Shown here one piece after another: positions 11,052 through 19,479 of a stretch of 64,000 nt of DNA (the stretch's first letter is position 1; the number at the start of each line of letters is the position of its first letter). The notes beneath the pieces were generated by a model. The model was not told the origin of the DNA. It saw nothing but the letters and a program-made list of their open reading frames with translations, and searched no databases. The translations under genes were made by a program, and so were the position numbers. Source of the DNA: Aquiflexum gelatinilyticum (lineage in GTDB: Bacteria; Bacteroidota; Bacteroidia; Cytophagales; Cyclobacteriaceae); assembly GCF_024741135.1 (NCBI RefSeq), contig NZ_JANSUY010000014.1:1-64000 (forward strand), read 5' to 3'.

Positions 11052-11363
11052 ATGAATTACACGGAAAATTATAACGGAATCAAAATTGATGTGCAGGCAC
11101 CACAGGTAGATTTGCCTGAAGGTTTGCAGGCCCAAATCAGAAAATCAATTGACAAAATCTCTAGGTTCACCGACAATATCAATGCTGTAGATATCTATTT
11201 TAATATTTCAGGAAAAGGAAAAACAGCTGAAAGAATTTTAGGTATGAGGGTTGGTGTTCCCGGCCCGGATGTTTATTCTGAGGAAAAAGGAAAGGAGAGA
11301 TGGAATACGATGCTAAGGAGTGTCACTGACAAAAATATCCGTATGCTTCAAAAGGATAAATAG
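11052..11363 (+). CDS. HPF/RaiA-family ribosome-associated protein (short form)
   Basis: A 103-aa protein resembling the small ribosome hibernation factors (HPF/YfiA) that bind the 30S A/P-site region in stationary phase. The Bacteroidota pattern is visible: NYTENYNGIKIDVQAP at the N-terminus, a helix LQAQIRKSIDKISRF, the strand VDIYFNI, and a final helix with WNTMLRSVTDKNIRML. It lacks the long-HPF C-terminal dimerisation domain. Monocistronic, ended by the shared convergent terminator. The exact subfamily is less certain than the family. Confidence 0.8.
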   Translation: MNYTENYNGIKIDVQAPQVDLPEGLQAQIRKSIDKISRFTDNINAVDIYFNISGKGKTAERILGMRVGVPGPDVYSEEKGKERWNTMLRSVTDKNIRMLQKDK

Positions 11364-11385
11364 GAATCTTTTCAGAAAATTTATT

Positions 11386-11420
11386 TAAAGCTTCAGGTCA
11401 AAAAAGCCTGAAGCTTTTTA
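11386..11420. terminator. Bidirectional terminator between the HPF-like and rhomboid genes
   Basis: An 11-bp inverted repeat (AGCTTCAGG core; 11387-11397 with 11407-11417) with A/T runs on both sides. The stop codon of the minus-strand rhomboid gene (11398-11400) lies in the loop, so the two convergent genes share it. Confidence 0.85.
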
Positions 11421-12027
11421 TTTGATCTATAAAATTCAAAGCGCTTTGTGGGGACACGATCAGAATAAAAGCAATTCCGAATAATGCGCCATACAAGTGG
11501 GCGTCATGGTTGATGCCATCGCTACCTTTTTTGGATTGCACGATGCTGTAAATCAAAAACAAGACCCCCAGCGCAAAACCCGGAAGACAAAGCAAACCAA
11601 AAAGACAAATGTCAGACAGAGGCATCAAGATAATGCTGCCAAACACCGTAGCCGCGACCCCACCGGATGCGCCTAGGGCCCGATAGTAGAAGTGGGATTG
11701 ATGCTTGAAATGGGTCGGGATATCTGCAATTACAATCGCCCCGATATAAAATAGAATATACAATCCTATCCCTGTTGCTTGTCCGAATTTGATCGTAAGA
11801 AAACTTTCAACTACCCTTCCAAAAAAATAGAAAGTAAACATGTTGAAGAGTAAATGAGTCCCGTCCTTATGGATAAAGCCTGAAAGGATAAAACGATCCC
11901 ATTGGTTCCTTTTTTGGATTTGGTAGGGTGTAAACATCCATCTTTCCAACAGGTTGGGCTTTTGCCAAGCTAAGTATGAAGACAAGACTGTCAGCGCAAT
12001 GATTATGACCGTTGCAGATAATTCCAT
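11398..12027 (-). CDS. Rhomboid-family intramembrane serine protease
   Basis: A 209-aa polytopic membrane protein with about six hydrophobic segments. The catalytic dyad is visible: Ser121 in GASGG (119-123) and His177 in DAHLYG. The region FIHKDGTHLLFNMFTFYFFG corresponds to the conserved loop and helix-2 block (HxxxN) of rhomboids. Such enzymes cleave transmembrane segments of client proteins in the inner membrane. The client here is unknown. It is the last gene of a probable rnr - polyprenyl synthase - rhomboid run, starting 14 nt after the synthase stop. Confidence 0.93.
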   Translation of the reverse strand: MELSATVIIIALTVLSSYLAWQKPNLLERWMFTPYQIQKRNQWDRFILSGFIHKDGTHLLFNMFTFYFFGRVVESFLTIKFGQATGIGLYILFYIGAIVIADIPTHFKHQSHFYYRALGASGGVAATVFGSIILMPLSDICLFGLLCLPGFALGVLFLIYSIVQSKKGSDGINHDAHLYGALFGIAFILIVSPQSALNFIDQIKSFRLF

Positions 12028-12041
12028 GAAGCAATGTTTGA

Positions 12042-13037
12042 TTATTTTTCCCGGTGCACCAGGTCTTGGGTGAGTTGAAGAAGAGATATATAGATTTTCT
12101 TGTTGGGAACTTCAAGAGCAGCATATTGCTCAAATCCTTTGTCGAAGTATGCTTTCATTTTTGCTTCGGTCAGGCTTTTAATCCCCAGAGAATCATAAAT
12201 GGCCGTAACAGCAGCAACCTTTTCTTCTTTGTTAAAAGTCTTAGCCTCCAGCCAGTACTCCAATTTCATTTTAGCATCTCCTTCAGCCAATTCGTTGGCT
12301 TTGATAAGCAGGAAAGTCTTTTTGTTCGAAATGATATCGCCACCGACTTGCTTGCCGAATTTGTCTTTGTCGGCATAGACATCGAGCAAGTCATCTTTGA
12401 GTTGAAAACCTATACCGATATTGACTCCAAAATCATAGAGTTTTTGTGCATCTTCGATCGAAGCATCGGCCAAAATCGCCCCAAACTGAAGTGAAAATCC
12501 GAGCAAAACAGCTGTTTTTTGCCTGATCATGTCGATATAGGCTTCCTCCGTGACAGAATTTTGGGATTCAAAATTCATGTCATGCTGCTGCCCTTCGCAA
12601 ACTTCGGCAGCTGTTTGATTAAACAGGCGGATGGATTCCCAGAATTTACCGGGTTCAATGTCCAGGAGCATGTCATAAGCTTTGACCAGCATCACATCCC
12701 CGGAAAGAATCGCCGTATTGGCATTCCATTTTTCATGGACAGTAGCTTTTCCCCTTCGTAGCGGGGCATCATCCATGATATCGTCATGCATCAGGGTAAA
12801 GTTGTGAAAGACCTCCACTGCTGACGCGGGATTCATGATGTTTTGGTAGTCAGACTTATACAGCGAATAAGCCATCAGGGTAAGCAAAGGGCGGATTCTT
12901 TTTCCGCCCAGGCTCATGATGTATGAAATCGGCTCGTAAAGTTCTTGGGGTGATTGTCCGTAAGAATGTCTTTGGATATGTTTTTCTAAATCCTGTAAGA
13001 TTTTATCTACGCTTATTTCTTGGTTCATTATCTGCAA
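12042..13037 (-). CDS. Polyprenyl diphosphate synthase (short-chain E-isoprenyl type)
   Basis: Condenses isopentenyl diphosphate with allylic diphosphates to make linear isoprenoids. Both aspartate-rich motifs are present: the first, DDIMD at residues 85-89 followed by the RRGKATVH block, and the second, DDLLD at 215-219. The first motif has no two-residue insertion and Phe80 lies five residues before it, which points to a C15-C20 product, but chain length cannot be fixed from sequence alone. The ORF overlaps the 3' end of rnr by 35 nt. An alternative ATG three codons in (MNQEIS) would shorten the overlap to 26 nt and is equally likely. Confidence 0.93.
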   Translation of the reverse strand: MQIMNQEISVDKILQDLEKHIQRHSYGQSPQELYEPISYIMSLGGKRIRPLLTLMAYSLYKSDYQNIMNPASAVEVFHNFTLMHDDIMDDAPLRRGKATVHEKWNANTAILSGDVMLVKAYDMLLDIEPGKFWESIRLFNQTAAEVCEGQQHDMNFESQNSVTEEAYIDMIRQKTAVLLGFSLQFGAILADASIEDAQKLYDFGVNIGIGFQLKDDLLDVYADKDKFGKQVGGDIISNKKTFLLIKANELAEGDAKMKLEYWLEAKTFNKEEKVAAVTAIYDSLGIKSLTEAKMKAYFDKGFEQYAALEVPNKKIYISLLQLTQDLVHREK

Positions 13038-15192
13038 ATTCCAGGTCTATAGTTCTTCTATCAATGTCCGTGGCTACTACACGTACCATTACTTTTTCAC
13101 CCAAAGTGATCATTTTTTTATTTCTTGTCCCAATGAGACGCATATTTTTTTCATCAAATTGGTAATAATCGTCCTTCATATCCTGAACCCTGATCATTCC
13201 TTCACACTTGGTTTCGGTGATTTCCACAAAAACTCCCCATTCTGTCACTCCGGTAACGATACCGTCATAATCCTTTTCCTCAGCAAGGGACATAAATTCC
13301 ACTTGTTTGTATTTGATGGAAGCTCTCTCTGAATCAGCAGCCCTTTTTTCCCTTTCGGAAGAATGGAGACACTTGTCTTCCCAAGTTTCTGCCTCAGGCG
13401 ACTTGCCGCCATCAAGATAATGCTGCAACAATCGGTGCACCATCATATCCGGATACCTTCTGATAGGAGAAGTGAAGTGGGTATAATGTTGGAAGGCTAA
13501 GCCAAAGTGGCCTTTAGCTTCTGTCGTATATTTGGCCTTAGCCATGCTACGGATTGCAAGTTGCTCGAGGACATTTTGTTCCGGTTTTCCGAGAATCTCC
13601 TCCATCAGTTTGTTTAGGGCCATAGAAATCCTCGTTCCTTCCCCGATTTTCATTTCATGGCCAAATTTCTTGGCAAAATTGGCAAAGGTCTCCAACCTCT
13701 CCGCATCCGGATGGTCGTGAATCCTATATACAAATGTATCCTTGCCTTTGTTTTTGTTGAAGACAAATTCTGCCACAGTCCTATTAGCTAATAGCATAAA
13801 TTCCTCAATGAGCTTGTGGATATCCTTTCTCTCCTTGACAAAGAGACCAAGTGGCTTTCCTTTTTCATCCAATTTGAATTTGACTTCCACAGTCTCAAAA
13901 TTGACAGCACCTTTATCAAACCTTCTTTTTCGGAGCTTCTTGGCAAGGTCATTTAAAAGTGTGAGTTCCTGATAGAAATCACCTTCCTGCTTGTCGATGT
14001 TTTCCTGCCCTTCTTCGTAAGCAAATCGCCTGTCGGAATGTGTTACGGTCCTGCCGATCCATTTATTGAGTACATCGGCATTTTCATCCATTTCAAAAAC
14101 GCAGGAAAAAGTCAATTTGTCCTCATTTGGTCTCAGCGAGCAAAGTCCATTGCTGAGTCTTTCTGGAAGCATCGGGATGGTTCTATCCACCAAATAAACC
14201 GAAGTAGCCCTTTCGTAGGCCTCTTTTTCCAATTTGGTTTTTGGCTTGACATAGTGGGTCACGTCAGCGATATGGACACCTATTTCAAGGTTTCCGTTTT
14301 CCAATACCCTGTAGGATATCGCATCATCAAAATCCTTGGCATCAGCCGGATCGATGGTAAATGTGGGAATGTCCCGCATATCGCGGCGGTTTTTGATTTC
14401 TTCAGGTGAAATTTCCTCGGGGATCAGGTTTGCTTCATCTTCGACCTCTTGTGGGTATTCGAAGGGCAAGCCAAACTCCGCCATGATAGAATGGATTTCT
14501 ACTTCATGTTCTCCGGCTTTGCCGAGAACACGGGTGACTTTCCCTGTCGGATTTTTGTCGTCTTCGCGCCAGTCGGAGAGTTTGACAACTACTTTTTGGT
14601 TGTGTTCGGCACCGCCAAGGTCACCTCTGTGGACAAAAATGTCATAGTGCATCTTTTTGAAATCAGGCACGACAAAGGCGAATCTCGGGGATATTTCTAC
14701 CCTACCGACAAACTCATCCCTGCTTCGGCTTACGATTTCCAATACTTTTCCTTCGAGCCTTCCGGTACTTCCTTTGACGGGGTATACCATAATTCTGACA
14801 CGGTCGCCATCCAAAGCATGTTTTAGATCGGCTTCTTTAATGAGGACATCTTCCTCCAATCCATGTTTTGCGTCAGGTTTGATGAATGCAAAGCGGGGAT
14901 TGACAAAATCCACTTCCCCTTCGATGAACTCAGGTTCTTTGACCGAAGCAAAATAATTTCTAGGTGATTTGGATATGTTGCCTGCTGCGGCAAGTTTATG
15001 TAACATCGGTTCTACACCGCCTTTGGCGATGGAGTCGCGGATTTCAAGTTTCTTGATAATCTGTTTGGCATTGAATTCTTTGCCGTAATTGTTATCCAAA
15101 AAATTGAGTACTTTTTTGGCCAGTTGGGCGGCATCTATCACCTTTCCGCTTTTTTTGCCCTTTTTGCCCTGATTATTTGATTTTCTTCCCAT
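13003..15192 (-). CDS. rnr: Ribonuclease R
   Basis: A 3'-5' exoribonuclease of the RNB family (729 aa) that degrades structured RNA. The order is an N-terminal helix-turn-helix-like segment after a very basic tail (MGRKSNNQGKKGKKSG), cold-shock domains (about 85-230), the RNB catalytic domain with DPADAKDFDDAIS at 281-293 supplying the metal-binding aspartates, and a C-terminal S1 domain (about 645-715). Length is close to other Bacteroidota RNase R proteins. It is the first gene of a run with the polyprenyl synthase and rhomboid genes. Confidence 0.96.
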   Translation of the reverse strand: MGRKSNNQGKKGKKSGKVIDAAQLAKKVLNFLDNNYGKEFNAKQIIKKLEIRDSIAKGGVEPMLHKLAAAGNISKSPRNYFASVKEPEFIEGEVDFVNPRFAFIKPDAKHGLEEDVLIKEADLKHALDGDRVRIMVYPVKGSTGRLEGKVLEIVSRSRDEFVGRVEISPRFAFVVPDFKKMHYDIFVHRGDLGGAEHNQKVVVKLSDWREDDKNPTGKVTRVLGKAGEHEVEIHSIMAEFGLPFEYPQEVEDEANLIPEEISPEEIKNRRDMRDIPTFTIDPADAKDFDDAISYRVLENGNLEIGVHIADVTHYVKPKTKLEKEAYERATSVYLVDRTIPMLPERLSNGLCSLRPNEDKLTFSCVFEMDENADVLNKWIGRTVTHSDRRFAYEEGQENIDKQEGDFYQELTLLNDLAKKLRKRRFDKGAVNFETVEVKFKLDEKGKPLGLFVKERKDIHKLIEEFMLLANRTVAEFVFNKNKGKDTFVYRIHDHPDAERLETFANFAKKFGHEMKIGEGTRISMALNKLMEEILGKPEQNVLEQLAIRSMAKAKYTTEAKGHFGLAFQHYTHFTSPIRRYPDMMVHRLLQHYLDGGKSPEAETWEDKCLHSSEREKRAADSERASIKYKQVEFMSLAEEKDYDGIVTGVTEWGVFVEITETKCEGMIRVQDMKDDYYQFDEKNMRLIGTRNKKMITLGEKVMVRVVATDIDRRTIDLEFADNEPRNKRR

Positions 15193-15445
15193 GAAAGTTT
15201 ATTTCCAATTGTGTAATGATAAGCCCTGAATCTGTGCGAAATGGGCTGTGTTGTTTTTTTTAAATTCCGAGAAAGTCAATTCCGGATTAAGGGATATATT
15301 ACTTAAAATTCGAGATGTTTTTTCTTCATCCTCAAAAAAATGAATAATTGTAACCGTATCAAAAATGGATTTTCTCAAAAGGTGTTGTTACTTTTTCTAA
15401 AGTTAATAAAAAACTTAAAGCAGAATTGGTTCCAATTTGGTTTTA

Positions 15446-15577
15446 TTAACCAAAATCCTTCCAAGAAAGCAACTTACCGCTGCTGCGTATTTGTGACTCC
15501 TTGCCGCCGTATACCAAGACTTTTTTCAGGTTTTGGATTTGTGAGATTTCTTCGAACTTTTTGAGTCCGACATTATA
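15446..15577 (-). pseudogene. C-terminal remnant of a probable AAA-type ATPase (DUF4143-like)
   Basis: About 40 codons on the minus strand, ending at 15446, read GLKKFEEI ... KKVLVYGGKESQIRSSGK ... SWKDFG. The VYGGxESQxR ... W pattern resembles the extreme C-terminus of the ATPase/DUF4143 proteins common in Bacteroidota. No ATPase core is present upstream. Instead the reading frame runs straight into four 22-nt repeats. An ORF can be drawn back to 15751, but that part is repeat translated by chance and overlaps the neighbouring gene. I read this as a deletion remnant. The family assignment is from memory of the motif. Confidence 0.5.
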
Positions 15578-15663
15578 CAGGTTCAATTTTGAAATAACAT
15601 GACATAAACTTTGAAATAACACGATATAAACTTTGAAATTACATACGTTCAATTTTGAATTGA
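15571..15663. repeat. Four tandem 22-nt imperfect repeats
   Basis: Units at 15571-15597 (27 nt, slightly extended), 15598-15619, 15620-15641 and 15642-15663. Each begins CAT/CAC and contains AACTTTGAAAT or GTTCAATTTTGAA before the next CAT. The last three are exactly 22 nt, two helical turns, so they would present the same face to a DNA-binding protein. The block abuts the ATPase remnant. There are no unique spacers, so it is not a CRISPR. Confidence 0.8.
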
Positions 15664-15740
15664 CATGTGGTCTATTAGTTTTTCTATATTCGAAAAGAGT
15701 CAATTTGGGCGTATTTGCTTTATGTAGTTTCTGATTTGGA

Positions 15741-16475
15741 TCATCTTTCATTGTCCTTGTTAATCACTTCCATTTCGATATCAGGCGGCAGTCCTTGAAA
15801 AGCCAAATATATCTGGGCTGTTACCACCACATCACGAAGGCAATATTTTCGAATAGATTCCAGGTCTTTTTGGATATAATAGGCTTCATTGACCTGAGAA
15901 CCGTCGATGGACTCCTTGGAAGTAGGGATGTCAAAAATGGCTGCAAGCAATTCGAGCCTTGTGTAATGCTTATAATCCCCGAATTTCCATAGTTCCAAAG
16001 TATCAAGGTGACGGACTTCCCAAGGTTTTTTGCCTGCGATCTGCAATGGTTCAGGAAGGGGAATCCTATTTATCAAGATCCTTCTGCTGAGGTAAGGGAA
16101 ATCAAATTCCTTTCCGTTGTGGGCACACAGGACCCATTTTTTCTTTTGGAGTAATTCACAAAAGGCAGTCAGGGTGTCGTATTCCAATTCTTCCCCATAG
16201 CTTTTGGTCCGGAATTCCAATTTATTTTCTTCCTTCAAATAATGAAAGTATCCGACTCCCACGCAGATGACTTTACCAAATTCAGCATAAATTCCTGCTT
16301 TTTGGAAAAATAAACTTCCCGGTTCTCCTTCTTCCTCCTTGGGCATGATATGCTTTTCTTTTTTAAGCCATTCTTCCTGTAGCCGCGGTGGTAATTCCCT
16401 AAAATCGGATTCCAAAGAAGCAGTCTCGATATCCAAAAAAAGGACATCCCCTAATTCACTCAAAAAATTTCCCAT
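15741..16475 (-). CDS. Predicted 3'-5' exonuclease, PolB-related RNase H fold
   Basis: A 244-aa cytosolic protein of the PolB-like 3'-5' exonuclease family. The DEDD-type motifs can be seen: D15-I-E17 (LFLDIET), the second block around HNGKEFDFPYLSRR where the aspartate follows the invariant N, and the last block YCLRDVVVTAQIYL. It would remove nucleotides from DNA or RNA 3' ends. The substrate is unknown. It stands alone, with rnr downstream beyond the repeat region. It is smaller than a polymerase and has no polymerase domain. Confidence 0.82.
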   Translation of the reverse strand: MGNFLSELGDVLFLDIETASLESDFRELPPRLQEEWLKKEKHIMPKEEEGEPGSLFFQKAGIYAEFGKVICVGVGYFHYLKEENKLEFRTKSYGEELEYDTLTAFCELLQKKKWVLCAHNGKEFDFPYLSRRILINRIPLPEPLQIAGKKPWEVRHLDTLELWKFGDYKHYTRLELLAAIFDIPTSKESIDGSQVNEAYYIQKDLESIRKYCLRDVVVTAQIYLAFQGLPPDIEMEVINKDNER

Positions 16476-16626
16476 ATAAATGATTTTTAGATTGTTTCCT
16501 TTCTATCTTCCAAATAAACATTGGGCAATCCTATTTCCGGAATTGATCCAATTACTCATTAAGATATTGGGATATTAGTTAATATTCAACTAAAAATCAA
16601 AAAATCATATAAATTCAATTCTGCCA

Positions 16627-17028
16627 TTATGAATGGAGAACACCTTCCAATCCCAATTCAGGGATAAAGCTCAGATTGGAAGGATCCATACTCCCTTCTG
16701 CGAAAATGAATTTTTTGTCAAAAATCTGATTTAGGATATAATAACTTACCCAATATTCATTGGTCAAAGCAAAAAGGGTAGGGTCAATCGGTTCGATTTT
16801 GGCAATGGATTCTGATCCAAGTTCTTGGATCATATGTCTCAAAACCGAGGTTTTCTTTTCTTCTCCACCGATTTGGCCATAGCCTTTTGAGGTAATCATC
16901 ACAGTATTCAATTCAATCAGGTTGAGATTGATGATGTAAACCGACCATTCGGTATTGCCGTTGGTTTCTTCTTTGGCAATGGCAAGCTTGACTCCCGTGA
17001 CAGGGTGAAAGTCGATGTCTTTTTTCAT
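16627..17028 (-). CDS. Conserved hypothetical protein
   Basis: A 133-aa cytosolic protein I recognise only as a type recurring in Bacteroidota genomes. It has no signal peptide or membrane segment. Beta-rich stretches alternate with the short phrases WSVYIINLNL, VMITSKGYG, TSVLRHMI and YWVSYYILNQIFDKKFIF, which suggests a compact sandwich fold. A heptamer repeat block lies 12 nt upstream of the start codon. No function is proposed. Confidence 0.75.
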   Translation of the reverse strand: MKKDIDFHPVTGVKLAIAKEETNGNTEWSVYIINLNLIELNTVMITSKGYGQIGGEEKKTSVLRHMIQELGSESIAKIEPIDPTLFALTNEYWVSYYILNQIFDKKFIFAEGSMDPSNLSFIPELGLEGVLHS

Positions 17029-17040
17029 TTTTTTAAGATT

Positions 17041-17068
17041 TGAGATGTGAGACGTGAGATCTGAGATT
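17041..17068. repeat. Four tandem heptamers, TGAGAYN
   Basis: TGAGATG, TGAGACG, TGAGATC, TGAGATT in direct succession, exactly four 7-nt units, 12 nt upstream of the minus-strand gene starting at 17028. The same unit recurs at 50339-50366. Confidence 0.9.
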
Positions 17069-17168
17069 TGAAAAAATAAGAATCAAAGGATGTTTACGGT
17101 AGTTATATCACTTTATTTCAACCTTATTCTATTGTACTTCAATCATATTTTTACTGTATTTCCATTTT

Positions 17169-17885
17169 TCAAATCAACTCCATTCCAAATAGTTTAATAA
17201 TATGTTTTTTGACTTTTTCCTTTACTTCAGTTTCGTCTAGGTTGTGTCCAAGTTCTAGATGCATAGAAGTGACTGCTTTGTCCGCTATGCCACAAGGTAC
17301 AATGTTGTTGAAATAGCCAATGTCTGCATTGATGTTAAAAGCGAAGCCATGCATGGTTACCCATCGGCTTGATTTTACGCCAAGCGCACAGATTTTTCTG
17401 GGGTTTTTCTGCTCAAGGTAATCAAGCCAAACTCCGGTCAATCCCTCGATTCTTCCTGCTTCGATCCCATATTCAGCCAAAGTCAAAATGACAGCTTCTT
17501 CGAGAAGTCTCAGGTATTTGTGTATGTCGGTAAAGAAATTGTCAAGATCAATGATAGGGTAGCCCACCAATTGCCCGGGACCATGGTAGGTGATATCACC
17601 TCCGCGGTTGATTTTGTAAAACGAGGCTTCTTTCTCTTCCAATCCCCTCTCATCCAACAAAAGATGGGACAATTCACCGCTTTTCCCCAAAGTATAGACG
17701 TGTGGATGCTCGACAAAAATCAAGTAATTGCCGGTGGAAATTTGCGATTCAGGGCCGTTTTGACGGTTTTGGATTTTAAGTGAAACGGTCTTTGCAAAAA
17801 GCTCTTCCTGGAAATCCCAAGTTTCTTTGTAATCCTTTATGCCGAGATCGATAAACTTAACTTTTTTATTGATAACTTGATTCAC
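17169..17885 (-). CDS. lipB: Octanoyl-[ACP]:protein N-octanoyltransferase
   Basis: Transfers octanoate from acyl carrier protein to lipoyl domains of 2-oxoacid dehydrogenases and GcvH, the first step of lipoate synthesis. The 238-aa protein has RGGDITYHGPGQLVGYP (94-110), the general-acid lysine K164 in RKICALG and the nucleophile C198 in VPCGI, matching the E. coli K135/C169 pair. No lipA is in the window. The gene is divergent from yraN with only a short shared upstream region. Confidence 0.96.
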   Translation of the reverse strand: MNQVINKKVKFIDLGIKDYKETWDFQEELFAKTVSLKIQNRQNGPESQISTGNYLIFVEHPHVYTLGKSGELSHLLLDERGLEEKEASFYKINRGGDITYHGPGQLVGYPIIDLDNFFTDIHKYLRLLEEAVILTLAEYGIEAGRIEGLTGVWLDYLEQKNPRKICALGVKSSRWVTMHGFAFNINADIGYFNNIVPCGIADKAVTSMHLELGHNLDETEVKEKVKKHIIKLFGMELI

Positions 17886-17965
17886 AGTTTTTATGTATAT
17901 CCAAAAAGAACAGGAACTTCAAAATGAAGGTTCTTTTTGGTGGGCTAAAAATAAACAAATATCCC

Positions 17966-18322
17966 ATGGCAGTGCACAATGACAAAGGAAAGGAAGCTGA
18001 AAACTTGGCCAAAGACTGGTTGATAGGTAGGGGATATGAATTTGTGGAGGCCAACTATCGAAGCGGACACGCTGAAATCGACTTGATTTTCAAACACAAA
18101 GGCATCATGGTATTTGTGGAGGTTAAATTCCGAAGCGGTACCGGTTTTGGCTATGCAGAGGAATTTGTGGACGGTACCAAAAGGAAACTGTTGATAAAAG
18201 CTGCTGATAATTTTGTGTATGAACGCGATTGGCACAATGACATCCGGTTTGATATCATCGGAGTGTACAGAGACCAAAACGGGAATGTAAATTTCAAGCA
18301 GTTTGAGGATGCTTTTTATTAA
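17966..18322 (+). CDS. yraN: YraN family protein (UPF0102, nuclease-like fold)
   Basis: A 118-aa protein of the YraN family, related to Holliday-junction-resolvase and restriction endonuclease folds. The signature E-A-E-I-D-L-I ... V-F-V-E-V-K-F is seen as GHAEIDLIFKHKG and IMVFVEVKFRS. The reading frame is open from 17924, but homologues begin close to KGKEAE, so I chose the ATG at 17966 (MAVHNDKGKEAE). Cellular role is not established for the family. Divergent from lipB. Confidence 0.88.
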   Translation: MAVHNDKGKEAENLAKDWLIGRGYEFVEANYRSGHAEIDLIFKHKGIMVFVEVKFRSGTGFGYAEEFVDGTKRKLLIKAADNFVYERDWHNDIRFDIIGVYRDQNGNVNFKQFEDAFY

Positions 18323-18350
18323 AAAAAATCCTGATCTCAAGATCAGGATT
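18320..18350. terminator. Convergent terminator, yraN / diheme cytochrome
   Basis: A 10-bp perfect stem (AATCCTGATC, 18327-18336 with 18341-18350) with loop TCAA. Eight As at 18321-18328 give a T-run on the minus strand, so it is strongest for the cytochrome gene, but it also ends yraN. Confidence 0.82.
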
Positions 18351-18356
18351 TGTCAA

Positions 18357-19328
18357 TCAGCTGTTTGGTTTGAACTTTTCAATTTGATTATCGACAGGTG
18401 GTAATGATTGGAGATAAGCAAATATTGCTTTGAGGTCCTCCTCTTTCATCCCAGCATACATCACCCATGGCATGATACTCTGAAAATCCCCTGGTTTTAG
18501 TTTCTCGGGAACAAAATTATCCCCATACATTTTAAATCGCTGTACAAACATTTCCTCTGTCCAATTTCCAAGTCCTGACGCATGTGGGGTTAAATTGGAT
18601 GTGGAAAGAATGCCATCCGGAAAGGCAAACTCTCGTCCTCCAGCTAAAGGGACACCTGTGTAGGCACCATCTTCAAATTTGGTATGGCAATCTGCGCATG
18701 CACTGGATGTAACCAAATAACCGCCGTATGCTACCTGGTCACTTGGATCTGGTTTCTTGGTAAATGAAGCCTTTACAGGCATGGTCCTCATGATTAGGCT
18801 GAAAGGAAAATCTGGTTCAGATTTAGGATGGTTCGTCTCGACAGGATCCATGCTTCTGATGTAGGCGATCACCGCCTCGATATCCGAGACATCCATTTTG
18901 CCATAACTGTGGTATGGCATGATGGGGAAGATTGGACTTCCATCCCGCTTTACTCCCGTGGTGATAAGCCTGAATAATTCACCGTCTGTCCATTCCCCAA
19001 TTCCAAAAGGGGTAATATTTGGAGAAATAAATACCCCTGGAAATCCCATCGTAGCATCAAATCTTTCTCCTCCTGTCGCTTCTGTTCCTGGAACTGGGGG
19101 TGCTGAAAAAAGGCTAAAATCTCTTTTGGAGTGACAATCGATGCATACCATTACATGGTTTGCCAAATACTTGCCATGTTCAATTTTTTCAGAAGTAATT
19201 TCAACTTTGTAATCTGCGTCAGCAGGACCGACGTTGGGTAAGGCAAAAGAAACATAGGCCACGGCTCCAATAATTGCCAAAACTAAAGCTGTCACCAGAT
19301 ATGCAGCAATCTTCAAAATCTTCTTCAT
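18357..19328 (-). CDS. Membrane-anchored diheme c-type cytochrome
   Basis: A 323-aa periplasmic electron carrier held by an N-terminal membrane helix (about residues 7-30). Two heme sites are visible, C62-IDC-H66 and C211-ADC-H215, each opening a class-I-like cytochrome c domain. Likely sixth ligands are the methionines in SIMPW- and PIMPY-type segments. The arrangement resembles the diheme subunits that accept electrons from periplasmic dehydrogenases, but no dehydrogenase is adjacent, so its partner is unknown. Confidence 0.88.
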   Translation of the reverse strand: MKKILKIAAYLVTALVLAIIGAVAYVSFALPNVGPADADYKVEITSEKIEHGKYLANHVMVCIDCHSKRDFSLFSAPPVPGTEATGGERFDATMGFPGVFISPNITPFGIGEWTDGELFRLITTGVKRDGSPIFPIMPYHSYGKMDVSDIEAVIAYIRSMDPVETNHPKSEPDFPFSLIMRTMPVKASFTKKPDPSDQVAYGGYLVTSSACADCHTKFEDGAYTGVPLAGGREFAFPDGILSTSNLTPHASGLGNWTEEMFVQRFKMYGDNFVPEKLKPGDFQSIMPWVMYAGMKEEDLKAIFAYLQSLPPVDNQIEKFKPNS

Positions 19329-19479
19329 TCAGGTAGTGGTTAGGGGATGAAATAAAAATTCACAATTCATCCAAAATTTAATACTTCTACCTGAATATTC
19401 GATAAAAACGGAAGAAAAGATTGGAATTTCCTTGTGGAGAATAAGGCAGATTTTAATTTAGAAAATGAATAAATGCCTA

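Noticed and set aside
15571-15663. Short CRISPR-like repeats
   Set aside because: The 22-nt units are directly adjacent with no unique spacers.
15578-15751. Protein-coding extension of the ATPase remnant frame
   Set aside because: The frame is a translation of the 22-nt repeats and overlaps the exonuclease gene; no family start or promoter supports it.
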